Positions 27,389 to 37,412 of a stretch of 64,000 nucleotides of DNA are shown piece after piece (the stretch's first letter is position 1; each line of letters opens with the position of its first letter). The stretch is from positions 54,234 to 118,233 of the forward strand of contig JAPKHL010000001.1 in NCBI GenBank assembly GCA_026646875.1, in the 5' to 3' direction. The notes under the pieces are model-generated. The model had not been told where the DNA came from and made no database searches. It saw only the letters and a list, made by a program, of their open reading frames with translations. Source of the DNA: Rhodocyclaceae bacterium (lineage in GTDB: Bacteria > Pseudomonadota > Gammaproteobacteria > Burkholderiales > Rhodocyclaceae). The translations under genes and the position numbers were made by a program.

Positions 27389-29614
27389 TCACACCCGCCG
27401 CGCGCCGACCACGCCGGGCACGTCGTGGATCAGCGTCAGCGTGCGCTTGAGCTGCTGCACGTTGTGGATCTCGGCGGTGAAGCCCATGTGCGCGGTGCCG
27501 AGCCGGGACTGGGTGTTCACGGCGATGACGTTGATCTTCTCGCGCGCGAAGACTTCCGAGATGTCGCGCAGCAGGCCCTGCCGGTCGTGCGCGTCGACCG
27601 CGATGTCGACGGCGAAGAGGCCGTCGGTCTGGCTGCCCCATTCGGTCTCGATGACCCGTTCGGGGTGCATGGCGGCCATGTTGGCGAAGTTGCTGCAGTC
27701 GTCGCGATGGATGGAGACGCCCTTGCCGCGCGTGACGAAGCCGAGGATGGGGTCGGGCGGCGCCGGCTTGCAGCAGCCGGCGAGCTGGGTCAGCAGCTTG
27801 TCGACGCCGACGATCAGGATGCCCTTCTCCGCTTCGTCGCTGGCCTTGCGCCGGCGCGGCTGCGGTTCATGCAGGACGCGTTCCTCGACCGGCATCTCGC
27901 TGCCGCGCACGGCGACCTGGAACTGCCGCAGGTTGAGCTCGTTGCGCGCGGCGGCGATGAACAGGTCGTCCAGCCGGGCGAAGCCGAGCTTGCCGGCGAG
28001 ATCCTCGAGATTGGTGCCCCCCTGTCCGAGGCGCTGCAGCTCGCGCGTGACGATGGTGCGTCCCTCGGCCAGCGACTCTTCCAGCGCCAGGGTCGAGAAC
28101 CATTGCCGCGCCTTGGCCCGGGCGCGGTGGGTGAACAGGTAGCCGAGCGCGGGGTTGAGCCAGTCGCGCGAGGGGCCGCCCTGCTTGGCGACGACGATCT
28201 CGACGCGCTGCCCGGTTTCGAGCTGGGTGTTGAGCGGCACCAGCGCGCCATCCACCTTGGCGCCCCGGCAGCGGTGGCCCAGGTCGGTGTGCACGCGGTA
28301 GGCGAAGTCGACCGGGGTGGCGCCGCGCGGCAGGTCGACCACGCGGCCCTGCGGGGTCATCACGTAGATCGTCTCGTCGAGCGCGGCTTCCTTGTAGTGG
28401 CGCACCCAGTCGGACGAGTCGGCGACTTCGTCCTTCCAGGTCAGCAGTTGCCGCAGCCAGGCGATCTTCTCGTCGTAGTTGTCCTCGGCGGCGCGCTTGC
28501 TGCCTTCCTTGTAGCGCCAGTGGGCGGCCACGCCGAGCTCGGCGTGGCGGTGCATTTCCCAGGTCCGGATCTGCACTTCCAGGGCGCGGCCGTCGGGGCA
28601 GCGCACGGCGGTGTGCAGCGAGCGGTAGTGGTTGCCCTTGGGATTCGAGATGTAGTCGTCGAATTCCTTGGAGATCGGCGTCCACAGGTTGTGCACGATG
28701 CCGAGCACCGTGTAGCAGTCCTTCACCTCGTCGACGATGACGCGCAGGGCGCGCACGTCATAGACCTCGGAGAAGTCGACGTCCTTCTTGCGCATCTTGT
28801 TCCAGATGCTGTAGATGTGCTTCGGCCGGCCGTAGATCTCGGCATTGGTGATGCCCGTCCCGGCCAGTTCGTCGCGCAGGCGGGCGATGGCGTCGGCGAT
28901 GAACTGCTCGCGCTCGGTGCGCTTCTCGTCGAGCTGCCGGGCGATCTTCTTGTAGGTGTCGGGGTGCAGGAAGCGGAAGGACAGGTCCTCCAGCTCCCAC
29001 TTCAGTTCCCAGACGCCGAGACGGTTGGCCAGCGGCGAGTAGAGTTCGAGCGTCTCGCGCGCCACCTGGGCGCGCAGGTCGTCCGGCTCGGCGGCGTAGT
29101 AGCGCAGGGTCTGCGTGCGCGAGGCGAGCCGCAGGAGGACGACGCGGATGTCCTCGACCATGGCCAGCAGCATCTTGCGCAGCACCTCGACCTGCGCCTT
29201 CATGTCCTGCGGGTTCTGCTCGCCGCTCTCGACCGAGTGGGCGACGAAGCCGCGCGTGATCGGACGCAGGCGGTTGAGGCGGGTGATGCCGCTGACCAGG
29301 TGCGCGGCGGCGTGGCCGAAGCGCTCCTCGATCAGCGTCAGGCCGTGTTCCTCGTAGGTCGGCACGGCGAAGAGCAGCGCCGCCAGCCGCGAGTCGGCGT
29401 CGAGCCGCAGACCGACCAGGATCAGCGCCATGCCCAGCGCGTGCGGCCAGACTCCCTCGCCGCTGCCGAGGGCATGCCCGGCGTAGATTTCGCGGGCGAA
29501 GGCGGCCGCCTCGCGCAGCTTGGCTGCCTCCTCGGCGGATACACCGTCGCTCAGGGTCAGCAGGGAATGTTCGAGGTCGCTCTGGGCGGCGACGGAATGG
29601 ACGACGGAAACCAT
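27389..29614 (-). CDS. relA: GTP pyrophosphokinase RelA (synthetase-type)
   Basis: EFDDYISNPKGNHYRSLHTAV (EXDD), HAELGVAAHWRYKEG, TGS and ACT regions; degenerate HD hydrolase motif. Confidence 0.93.
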   Translation of the reverse strand: MVSVVHSVAAQSDLEHSLLTLSDGVSAEEAAKLREAAAFAREIYAGHALGSGEGVWPHALGMALILVGLRLDADSRLAALLFAVPTYEEHGLTLIEERFGHAAAHLVSGITRLNRLRPITRGFVAHSVESGEQNPQDMKAQVEVLRKMLLAMVEDIRVVLLRLASRTQTLRYYAAEPDDLRAQVARETLELYSPLANRLGVWELKWELEDLSFRFLHPDTYKKIARQLDEKRTEREQFIADAIARLRDELAGTGITNAEIYGRPKHIYSIWNKMRKKDVDFSEVYDVRALRVIVDEVKDCYTVLGIVHNLWTPISKEFDDYISNPKGNHYRSLHTAVRCPDGRALEVQIRTWEMHRHAELGVAAHWRYKEGSKRAAEDNYDEKIAWLRQLLTWKDEVADSSDWVRHYKEAALDETIYVMTPQGRVVDLPRGATPVDFAYRVHTDLGHRCRGAKVDGALVPLNTQLETGQRVEIVVAKQGGPSRDWLNPALGYLFTHRARAKARQWFSTLALEESLAEGRTIVTRELQRLGQGGTNLEDLAGKLGFARLDDLFIAAARNELNLRQFQVAVRGSEMPVEERVLHEPQPRRRKASDEAEKGILIVGVDKLLTQLAGCCKPAPPDPILGFVTRGKGVSIHRDDCSNFANMAAMHPERVIETEWGSQTDGLFAVDIAVDAHDRQGLLRDISEVFAREKINVIAVNTQSRLGTAHMGFTAEIHNVQQLKRTLTLIHDVPGVVGARRV

Positions 29615-29697
29615 GGCCGCGATTATACGCCGCCCGGCATCGGGCATAATGCCCCCTTCCGCCGCTCCCGGCCGTCCCTGCCCGCACCGATTCCCGC

Positions 29698-30618
29698 ATG
29701 TCTTCCCGGCCCTCGCTGCTCGCCCGCTTGCAGCACCCCTACCTGCTGCTCACCCTGACCACGCTGTTCTGGTCCGGCAACATGGTGCTCGGCCGCGCCA
29801 TCCGCGCCGACGTACCGCCGATGGCGCTCGCCTTCTGGCGCTGGACGCTGGCCCTGCTGCTGGTGCTGCCGCTCGCGCTGCCGCACCTGCGCGCGCAGTG
29901 GCCGCTGCTCCGGCGGGGCTGGAAGCCGGTGGTGGTGCTCGGCGTGCTCGGCGTCGGCGGCTACAACACGCTCGCCTACGTGGCCCTGCAGTACACGGCG
30001 GCGACCAACGCGGTGCTGCTTAATTCCTTCATTCCCATCGCCACCATCGCGCTTTCCTGGCTGTTCCTCGGCAAGCGGCTGCACCCGGTCGAGGGCATCG
30101 GCGTCCTCGTTTCCCTGGCCGGCGTGGCGACCATCGTGCTGCGCGGCGATCCGGCCGCGCTGGCCAGCCTGAGCCTCAACGCCGGCGACCTGTGGATGCT
30201 CGGCGCGGTGCTGGTCTGGGCGATCTACACCATCGGCCTGCAGTGGCGGCCGGCGGGGGTGCATCCGATGCTGATGCTGGCGGCCTTCACCAGCGTCGGC
30301 GTGCTGGCGCTGATTCCCTGCTACGCCTGGGAGCTGGCCTCCGGCCGCCACATCGTGCTGCACTGGGGCTCGCTGGCCGGGCTGCTCTACGTCGGCGTGT
30401 TCCCCAGCTTCCTCGGCTACATCTTCTACAACCGGGCGGTCGGCGAGGTGGGCGCGAGCAAGGCCAGCCTGTTCATCCACCTGATGCCGGTGTTCGGCAC
30501 CCTGCTCTCGGCGCTGTTCCTCGCCGAGATTCCGCAGGCCCACCACTACGCGGGCATCGCGCTGATCTTCGCCGGCATCTGGCTGACCACGGCCGCTCTG
30601 CCGCGCCTGAAGCGCTGA
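29698..30618 (+). CDS. EamA/DMT family transporter
   Basis: Ten hydrophobic segments, FWSGNMVLGRAIRADVPPMALAFWRW, FPSFLGYIFYNRAV. Confidence 0.9.
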   Translation: MSSRPSLLARLQHPYLLLTLTTLFWSGNMVLGRAIRADVPPMALAFWRWTLALLLVLPLALPHLRAQWPLLRRGWKPVVVLGVLGVGGYNTLAYVALQYTAATNAVLLNSFIPIATIALSWLFLGKRLHPVEGIGVLVSLAGVATIVLRGDPAALASLSLNAGDLWMLGAVLVWAIYTIGLQWRPAGVHPMLMLAAFTSVGVLALIPCYAWELASGRHIVLHWGSLAGLLYVGVFPSFLGYIFYNRAVGEVGASKASLFIHLMPVFGTLLSALFLAEIPQAHHYAGIALIFAGIWLTTAALPRLKR

Positions 30619-30634
30619 CGATGGCGGCGCGGGC

Positions 30635-31423
30635 ATGATCGGCCGCCTGTTCGACTGGCTGCGCGGCACTGCGACGCCGGCGCCGATCCCCGATGCGCTG
30701 TGGCGGGCGACGGTGGCCGGCCTGCCCTTCCTCGCCGCGCTCTCCGCCGACGAGCAGGCGCGCCTGCGCGCGCTGGCCACGCAGTTTCTCGCCGAGAAGG
30801 AATTCACCGCCGTCGGCGGCCTGGCGCTCAGCGACGAGATCACCGTTTCGATCGCCGCGCAGGGCTGCCTGCCGATCCTCAATCTCGGTCTCGGCTGGTA
30901 TCGCGGCTGGGTGGGCATCGTCGTCTATCCGGACGAGTTCGTGATCCCGCGCCAGGTGACCGACGAGTTCGGCGTGGTGCACGAGTACGACGACATCGCT
31001 TCGGGCGAGGCCTGGGAGGGCGGGCCGCTGCTGGTTTCCTGGCGCGACGCGCAGATGGCCGGCGCCGGCTACAACGTGGTGATCCACGAATTCGCGCACA
31101 AGATCGACATGCGCAACGGCGACGCGGACGGGATGCCGCCGCTGCCGCCCGACATTCCGCCGCGCGAGTGGGAAACGACCCTGCTGGCCGCCTACGACGA
31201 CTTCTGCGCGGCGGTGGACGCGGCCGAGGCGGCCGGCGAGGAAACGCTGATCGATCCCTACGCGGCGGAGAATCCCGGCGAGTTCTTTGCCGTGCTCAGC
31301 GAGGTGTTCTTCGAAACGCCGGCCCTGCTGCGCGGCGACTGTCCGGCCCTCTACGCGCTGTTCGCGCGCTTCTACCGCCAGGACCCGGCGCTCAGGCCGG
31401 GGATGGCGCCGCCCGACCCGTAA
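30635..31423 (+). CDS. mtfA: MtfA-like zinc-dependent peptidase
   Basis: VVIHEFAHKIDMRNGDADGMPPLP, NPGEFFAVLSEVFFETP. Confidence 0.9.
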   Translation: MIGRLFDWLRGTATPAPIPDALWRATVAGLPFLAALSADEQARLRALATQFLAEKEFTAVGGLALSDEITVSIAAQGCLPILNLGLGWYRGWVGIVVYPDEFVIPRQVTDEFGVVHEYDDIASGEAWEGGPLLVSWRDAQMAGAGYNVVIHEFAHKIDMRNGDADGMPPLPPDIPPREWETTLLAAYDDFCAAVDAAEAAGEETLIDPYAAENPGEFFAVLSEVFFETPALLRGDCPALYALFARFYRQDPALRPGMAPPDP

Positions 31424-32201
31424 CGACGCGATCGACCAGGCGTCCGATCGCGGCCAGCACCGCTTCCGGCTGGTCGCGCTGCGGCACGTGCCCGCACGGA
31501 GCGAGGCGCAAAAGTTCGACATCGGGGGCGCATTCGGCGATCCGCTCGATCTGGCGCATCGTCGCGTATTCGTCGTCCTCGCCCTGGATCGCGAGGACCG
31601 GGCAACGGATCGCGGACAGGCAGGCCTCGATGTTCCAGTCGCGGAAGGCGGGGGAAAGCCAGGTGTCGTGCCAGGCGCGGAAGAGCGCGTCCGGATCGCG
31701 GTGGTAGCGCGCCAGCCGCGCGGACCAGTCGCTGCCGGCATGGAGTTCGCCGGCGCGGCGGATGCCTTCCAGCGTGCGCGCCTCGACGAATTCGTGCGGA
31801 GCCAGCGCCACCACGCCGGCCACCTGCCCGGGAAAGGCGCCGGCATGAATCAGCGCGATCGAGGCGCCGTCGCTGTGACCGACGAGCAGGGGCCGCGTCA
31901 CGCCCAGCCGTGCGAGCACGGCCGGCGTCACCTCGAGCGCCTCCTCGTGCAGATAGCGCGCCGTGCGCGGCGCCGGCGGCGGCGGCGAATCGCCGTGGCC
32001 GCTGCGCGACCAGAGCAGGACGCGGCAGGCGGTGTGCTCGGCGAGCCGCGCGGGAAAATCGCGCCACATGGCGATGCTGCCCAGCCCCTCGTGCAGCAGG
32101 ACCAGCACCGGCCGCCCGGACGTGGCTGCTGCAGCGGCCGCGTGCGGCGGATCGACCCAGGCGTAGTCGAGGCGGCGTCCGGGCAGGTCGAGCCAAGGCA
32201 T
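31392..32201 (-). CDS. Alpha/beta hydrolase
   Basis: LLHEGLGSIAMWRDFPARLA, LVGHSDGASIAL; 32-bp convergent overlap with mtfA. Confidence 0.85.
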   Translation of the reverse strand: MPWLDLPGRRLDYAWVDPPHAAAAAATSGRPVLVLLHEGLGSIAMWRDFPARLAEHTACRVLLWSRSGHGDSPPPPAPRTARYLHEEALEVTPAVLARLGVTRPLLVGHSDGASIALIHAGAFPGQVAGVVALAPHEFVEARTLEGIRRAGELHAGSDWSARLARYHRDPDALFRAWHDTWLSPAFRDWNIEACLSAIRCPVLAIQGEDDEYATMRQIERIAECAPDVELLRLAPCGHVPQRDQPEAVLAAIGRLVDRVVTGRAAPSPA

Positions 32202-33103
32202 CAGGCCGTCCGCAGGAAATCGCGCACGACCGCGATCTGCGCCGCGTCGAGGAACATCGGCGCGTGCCCCACCCCGGGAAGCTCCACGGTGCGCGGGCGG
32301 GGGCCGCGCACCGCCATGGCCTGCAGCGTTTCCGGCGTGAGCAGGTCGGAATCGGCGCCGCGCACCACCAGCGTCGGACAGCGAATGCGCTCGTACACCG
32401 GCCACAGGTCGACATCCTGGAAGGCCAGCGCGTTGCGGAAGGGCGCGCCGATGCCCGGGTCATAGCGCATTTCCAGCCGCCCGTCGGCCCCCTGGCGCAG
32501 GCTGCTCTCGGTGAGATGGCGCCATTGCGCGTCGTCGAGCGCGCCGAAGGGGGCGCTGACCAGGCGGATGTATTTCTCGGCGTCCTCGTAGGTGTCGAAG
32601 CGCGGCGCGCGGCCGACGTATTCGCCGATGCGCCGCAGCGCGTCGGCGGCGATCAGCGGGCCGACGTCGTTGAGCACCAGCCGGTCGATCGGCGCATCGT
32701 CCTGCGCGGCGAGGAACATGCCGATCAGCCCGCCCATCGAGGTGCCGACCCAGTGCACCTTCTCGACGTCCAGCCGCGCCAGCAGGACGGTCATGTCCGC
32801 CACGTACTGCGGGAAGCCGTAACCGGCGGGGTCGCGCAGCCAGTCACTGCGGCCGCGCCCGACCACGTCCGGGCAGATCACCCGGTAATCGGCGGCAAGC
32901 GCGCGCGCCAGCGCGTCGAAATCGCGGCCGTTGCGCGTCAGTCCGTGCACGCAGACCAGCACCTCGGGATTGTCGCGCTCGCCCCATTCCAGGTAGGCCA
33001 TGCGGTGGGTGCCGGCGGGCGAGACGCAGCGCACGCTGCGCTCGCTGCAGTGCGGGCCGCGGTGCCCGGCGAACCAGCGCGAGAAGCGCGCAAGCAGGCT
33101 CAT
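32201..33103 (-). CDS. Alpha/beta hydrolase
   Basis: VCVHGLTRNGRDFDALARAL, WVGTSMGGLIGM; TGATG overlap with next gene. Confidence 0.88.
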   Translation of the reverse strand: MSLLARFSRWFAGHRGPHCSERSVRCVSPAGTHRMAYLEWGERDNPEVLVCVHGLTRNGRDFDALARALAADYRVICPDVVGRGRSDWLRDPAGYGFPQYVADMTVLLARLDVEKVHWVGTSMGGLIGMFLAAQDDAPIDRLVLNDVGPLIAADALRRIGEYVGRAPRFDTYEDAEKYIRLVSAPFGALDDAQWRHLTESSLRQGADGRLEMRYDPGIGAPFRNALAFQDVDLWPVYERIRCPTLVVRGADSDLLTPETLQAMAVRGPRPRTVELPGVGHAPMFLDAAQIAVVRDFLRTA

Positions 33104-33141
33104 GTCGTTCTCCTTCATGGGGGGCAGCGGGCGAGCATACC

Positions 33142-35538
33142 CTACTTGCCGTGCCAGTAGCGCGGGGCGCGGCGGCGCTCGGCGGCCAACGCCAGCGTCG
33201 GGCCGAGATCGACCCGCAGCGCGCCGTCGCGGTCGGTCCGCCAGACCTCGGCGGCGCCGATCCGCTCCAGCACCGCCGGATGCGGATGCCCGAAGCGGTT
33301 GCGGTAGCCGGCCGAGAACAGCACCGCGCGCGGCGCCACGGCGGCGATGAACGGCGCCGTGCTCGAGGAGCGGCTGCCATGATGGGCGGCCAGCAGCACG
33401 CTCGCGCGCAGCGGCTGTCCGCTGGCGATCAGCTGCCGCTCCTGCGCCGCCTCGATGTCGCCGGTGAGCAGGACGCTGCCCGCCGCGTTGCCGATCCACA
33501 GCACGCAGCTCTGCTGATTGGCCGGGCGCGCCGGCGGCGCGGGCCGTTCCGGATCGTCCGCCGGCGGATGCAGGAGAGCGAAGCGCACGCCGTCCCACGT
33601 CCACGCCTGCCCGGCGGCGCAGCGCTCGCCCGGCAGCTCGGCCGGCGTCAGCGAGGAAACGATGCGGGCCACCGGCAGCGCCGCGCGCACCGACTCGACC
33701 CCGCCGGCATGGTCGCTGTCACGATGCGAGACGACCAGCGTGTCGAGCGCGCGCACGCCGGTGGCGCGCAGGAAGGGCACCACGACGCGCTCGCCGGCGT
33801 CGGCCTCCGGCCCGTAGCGCGGGCCGGCGTCGTAAAGCAGGGTGTGCCGCGCGGTGCGCACCACCACCGCCAGTCCGTGCCCGACATCGAGCACATCGAC
33901 CCAGGCCGCGCCGTCGGGCGGCCGCGAGGCGGGCCAGAGCAAGGCGGACAGCAGCGGACAGACCCCCAGCCAGCGGGCCGGAAAGCCGCGCGGCAGCAAC
34001 AGCCACAGCGCCCCGGCGAAGGCGGCCAGCAGCACCGGCCAGGGCGCCGCCGCCTGCTCCCAGAGCGGCCAGCCGGCCAGCGCCTCGATGCCCCGCATCA
34101 AGCCGGCGAGCAGGGCGTGCGCGATGCCGGCCAGCGGCGCCCAGGGCAGCAGCGCGAACAGCAACGCCAGCGGCGTGATCAGGAAACTGACGACGGGGAT
34201 GGCCAGCGCGTTGGCCAGCGGCGAGACCAGCGAGAACTGCTGGAACAGCAGCAGCAGGACCGGCAGCGTGCCGAGCGTCACCGCCCACTGCGCCACCCCC
34301 CAGCGGTGCAGCGCGGCACGCCAGCCGCGCGCGCCGCCGGGCGCGCTGGCGGCGTGAAAAAGCACGGCGACGGCGATGAACGACAGCCAGAACCCGGGCG
34401 CCAGCACCGCCCAGGGATCGGGCAGCAGCACCGCCAGCAGAGCCAGCGCCAGGGTGCGCGAGGCGCCCGGACTGCGGCCGGTCCACAGGGCCAGGGCCAC
34501 CACGCCGAGCATGTACAGCGTGCGCTGCGTCGGCACGCCGAAGCCGGCCAGCAGCGCGTAGGCGAGCGCCGCCAGCGCCCCGGCGGCGACGGCGGCGCGC
34601 TGCGCGGGCAGGCGCAGCGCGAGCGCTTCGCTGCGGCGCCAGAGGGCGCCGGCCAGCCCCGCAAACAGTGCCGCGATCATCGTCACGTGCAGGCCCGAGA
34701 TGCTCATCAGGTGCGTGATTCCGGTCTGCCGGAATACCCGCCATTGCGCCGGCGTGATGGCGCGCTGGTCGCCGACCGCCAGCGCCACCAGCACGCCGGC
34801 GTACTCGCCATCCGGCAGCGCCTCGAGGAAATCGCGGCGCACCGCGTCGCGCAGCCGCTCGATCAGCGTGGCCGGCCGCACCACGAAATCGTCGAGCCGC
34901 CGCGCCCCCTGCGGCCGCACATGGCCGGTGGCGCGCACCCCGCGCTCGAGCAGCCAGGCCTCGTAGTCGAATCCGTGCGGATTGGCGCTGCCGTGCGGCC
35001 GCTTCAGGCGCACCACCAGCCGCCAGCGCTCGCCCGGGCGCAGCAACGGAACGCTCGCGGCCCCGGCCTCCGCATCGGCAGCCTCCGCTGCCTCGCGCCC
35101 CCGGTACCAGGACAGCAGCAGGCGCGCCGGCACCCGCGCGCCGGCCGTCTCCACCGACTCCACGGCCAGGGTGAAACGTTCCCCGCGCGACAGCGCCTGC
35201 GGCAGATCGGCGACGATGCCGGTCAAGGCGATGTCGCGCCCCTCCCACTCGGCCGGCAGGGCATCGGCCAGCCGCCCGTGCGCCAGCAAGGCCGCCCAGC
35301 AGAAGCCGAACACGGCACAGGCCAGCCCCGCCGCCGCCCGCCGCCATGCCGCGCGTATCGTTACCCTCGGCCCCCCCGCATCGCCCGCCCCAGCGCGGCG
35401 ATGCGGCAAGCACGCCGACAGCAGCCCCGCACCCACCGCGGCCGAGGCCAGCGCCCCCAGCCACGCCATGTCCGGCAACCCGGCCTGCCACTGCAGGAAC
35501 AGGATGCCAAGCGTGAAGGCAAGCACGTTCAGGCGCAT
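33142..35538 (-). CDS. comEC: DNA internalization competence protein ComEC/Rec2
   Basis: DUF4131-like N-terminus, HLMSISGLHVTMIAALFAG, C-terminal metallo-beta-lactamase VSHRDSDHAGGVESV. Confidence 0.93.
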   Translation of the reverse strand: MRLNVLAFTLGILFLQWQAGLPDMAWLGALASAAVGAGLLSACLPHRRAGAGDAGGPRVTIRAAWRRAAAGLACAVFGFCWAALLAHGRLADALPAEWEGRDIALTGIVADLPQALSRGERFTLAVESVETAGARVPARLLLSWYRGREAAEAADAEAGAASVPLLRPGERWRLVVRLKRPHGSANPHGFDYEAWLLERGVRATGHVRPQGARRLDDFVVRPATLIERLRDAVRRDFLEALPDGEYAGVLVALAVGDQRAITPAQWRVFRQTGITHLMSISGLHVTMIAALFAGLAGALWRRSEALALRLPAQRAAVAAGALAALAYALLAGFGVPTQRTLYMLGVVALALWTGRSPGASRTLALALLAVLLPDPWAVLAPGFWLSFIAVAVLFHAASAPGGARGWRAALHRWGVAQWAVTLGTLPVLLLLFQQFSLVSPLANALAIPVVSFLITPLALLFALLPWAPLAGIAHALLAGLMRGIEALAGWPLWEQAAAPWPVLLAAFAGALWLLLPRGFPARWLGVCPLLSALLWPASRPPDGAAWVDVLDVGHGLAVVVRTARHTLLYDAGPRYGPEADAGERVVVPFLRATGVRALDTLVVSHRDSDHAGGVESVRAALPVARIVSSLTPAELPGERCAAGQAWTWDGVRFALLHPPADDPERPAPPARPANQQSCVLWIGNAAGSVLLTGDIEAAQERQLIASGQPLRASVLLAAHHGSRSSSTAPFIAAVAPRAVLFSAGYRNRFGHPHPAVLERIGAAEVWRTDRDGALRVDLGPTLALAAERRRAPRYWHGK

Positions 35539-35553
35539 GGCGGGTCGGGAAGA

Positions 35554-36303
35554 TCAGCGGAGCACAGCGGAAAGCTCCAGCACCCCGACCAGCGAGGCGC
35601 CACCGACGAGATAGAGCAGCGGGCCATCCCAGGTATGCGGCGAAACGGCCTCGGCCAGCGTCATGCTTGGCGGCACGATGAGCAGGGCAAGCAGTAGCTG
35701 GGTTTCGGTAAGGTGCGCACGCAGGACGATCACGGCAAGGATGGCGCTGAGAAACACACAGGCGCTTCCTTCCAGACTGCGCGTGTAGCGCCGGCCGGTG
35801 AACAAGGCATGGACACGGTATGTGTGTCTGCCAAAGCGCACGCCCACCGGTTCGGCCAGCCCGTCGCCGATACCGGCGACGAGGACAGCGATGTAGATCA
35901 GCGCCGGCTTCCCGTAACGGGACAGCCAGAAAACGACCAGCACGATGACCAGATACGTGACCACAACCTGCGTGGACACCCAGAGAAGGGTGAATGGACG
36001 ATCCTCGGGCCGGTCGATGGCGGCATAGGCGGTGGCGAGAAAGGGCAATCGCATGCGCAGCGGCCGAATGAAGGTCACAATGCAGAGCAGGAAGATCAGG
36101 CCACTCAGCATCGTGGTCGTGATCGAGGCTTGGTAGGGCAGGTGATCGGCGAGAAGCAGCGGGAAGAAGAAGAGAATGAAGTGAAAGATCTTCCGCGTGT
36201 AATTCACCCGGATGCCATGATCGACGACCCAGCGCCCAAGCAGGTAGGCAGAGCCATAGAGCACCAGCACCCTGAGGATTTCGTTGAGCCAGTAGTTTTC
36301 CAT
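35554..36303 (-). CDS. Dolichol/phytol kinase-like integral membrane protein
   Basis: RKIFHFILFFFPLL, IGDGLAEPVGVRFGRHTY, GRRYTRSLEGSACVF. Confidence 0.6.
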   Translation of the reverse strand: MENYWLNEILRVLVLYGSAYLLGRWVVDHGIRVNYTRKIFHFILFFFPLLLADHLPYQASITTTMLSGLIFLLCIVTFIRPLRMRLPFLATAYAAIDRPEDRPFTLLWVSTQVVVTYLVIVLVVFWLSRYGKPALIYIAVLVAGIGDGLAEPVGVRFGRHTYRVHALFTGRRYTRSLEGSACVFLSAILAVIVLRAHLTETQLLLALLIVPPSMTLAEAVSPHTWDGPLLYLVGGASLVGVLELSAVLR

Positions 36304-36322
36304 TCCTTGTCGCCGGCGCGGC

Positions 36323-36724
36323 TCAGGCCTTGAAGGCGGCCTTGAACCCGGGCGAGGGTTCGCGCGGGGAGTAGAGGTAGAGCGTCAGGCCGTTGGGATC
36401 CTCGACGGCGAATCCCCGGTCGCCCCACGGGTGGTCCTCGAGAGGCATGACGGGCACCAGGCCGGCGGCGGTGAGAGCGGCGAATTCGGCGTCGACATCG
36501 ACGACGTCGATGTTGCAGGTCAGCCCGGCGGGGTTGCAGGCCGGCTGACCGGGCTGTGGCGCCATGAACTGCAGCGCGGCGCCCTGCCCCGCCCCACCCA
36601 GTTCGAGGCTGACGTACCAGCCACAGTCGAAGACGACCCGCGCGGCGAAGTGGCGGACGTAGAAATCGCGGGAGGCTTCGACCGCGGGGGTGACGATGCA
36701 GGGGGACAGCGAACGGGCATGCAT
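36323..36724 (-). CDS. VOC (glyoxalase/bleomycin resistance) family protein
   Basis: IVTPAVEASRDFYVRHFAARVVFDCGWYVSLEL, VEDPNGLTLYLY. Confidence 0.88.
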   Translation of the reverse strand: MHARSLSPCIVTPAVEASRDFYVRHFAARVVFDCGWYVSLELGGAGQGAALQFMAPQPGQPACNPAGLTCNIDVVDVDAEFAALTAAGLVPVMPLEDHPWGDRGFAVEDPNGLTLYLYSPREPSPGFKAAFKA

Positions 36725-36858
36725 GGGGCGCTCCGGAAGACGGCACGGGAAAGAAAAACCCGTTCATCATGCCGCGCGACCTTGTCGCGATCAAGCCATG
36801 GGCATATTCTGCCGGGCCCGGGCATGGCATCGCCGGTGCGCTCGGCTAAACTTCCGCC

Positions 36859-37391
36859 ATGCGCAAACTCTTCCGCACCTACCTGCCCGGCCATGCGGCG
36901 GTCAGCGGCAATCGCTGGCTGGCGCCGTTCTCGCGCACGCTGCTGCATCCGCGCCTGTGGCACCTCAACCGGCGCTCGGCGGCCGGCTGATTCCGGGGCC
37001 CTTCCAGATGCTCGGCGCGGCGCTGGCCTGCCTGATCTTCCGGGTCAACCTGCCGCTGGCGCTCCTCACCACGCTCTATACCAATCCGCTGACCATCGTG
37101 CCGCTGTATCTGCTGGCGTTCGAGCTCGGGCAGCTGCTGCCGGGCGTCGGCGGCCATTTCGTGGCGCCGCCGGAGCTGGCCCTGGCCGGGGTGCTCGATC
37201 CGGCCCGGCTGGGCGCGTGGCTGATGGCGTTGCTGGCCTGGATGACGGAACTGGGCCGTCCCCTCTTTTTCGGCCTGCTGATGCTCGCCAGCCTGCTGGC
37301 GGGCGGCGGCTATCTCGTCGTGCGCGGCCTCTGGCGGCTGTATCTGGTGCGCGCCTGGCACGCGCGGCGCGGACACGGCGGACGCCCGTGA
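36859..37391 (+). pseudogene. DUF2062 family membrane protein, interrupted by deletion/frameshift
   Basis: MRKLFRTYLPGHAAVSGNRWLAPFSRTLLHPRLWHLNRRSAAG-stop (36988-36990), continuing in another frame at 36987 as LIPGPFQMLGAALACLIFRVNLPLALLTTLYTNPLTIVPLYLLAFE. Confidence 0.8.
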
Positions 37392-37412
37392 GCGGGCATC
37401 CGCCGGGGATGC

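Noticed and set aside
27425-29758. 777-aa ORF on + strand opposite relA
   Set aside because: Antisense artefact; no recognizable family.
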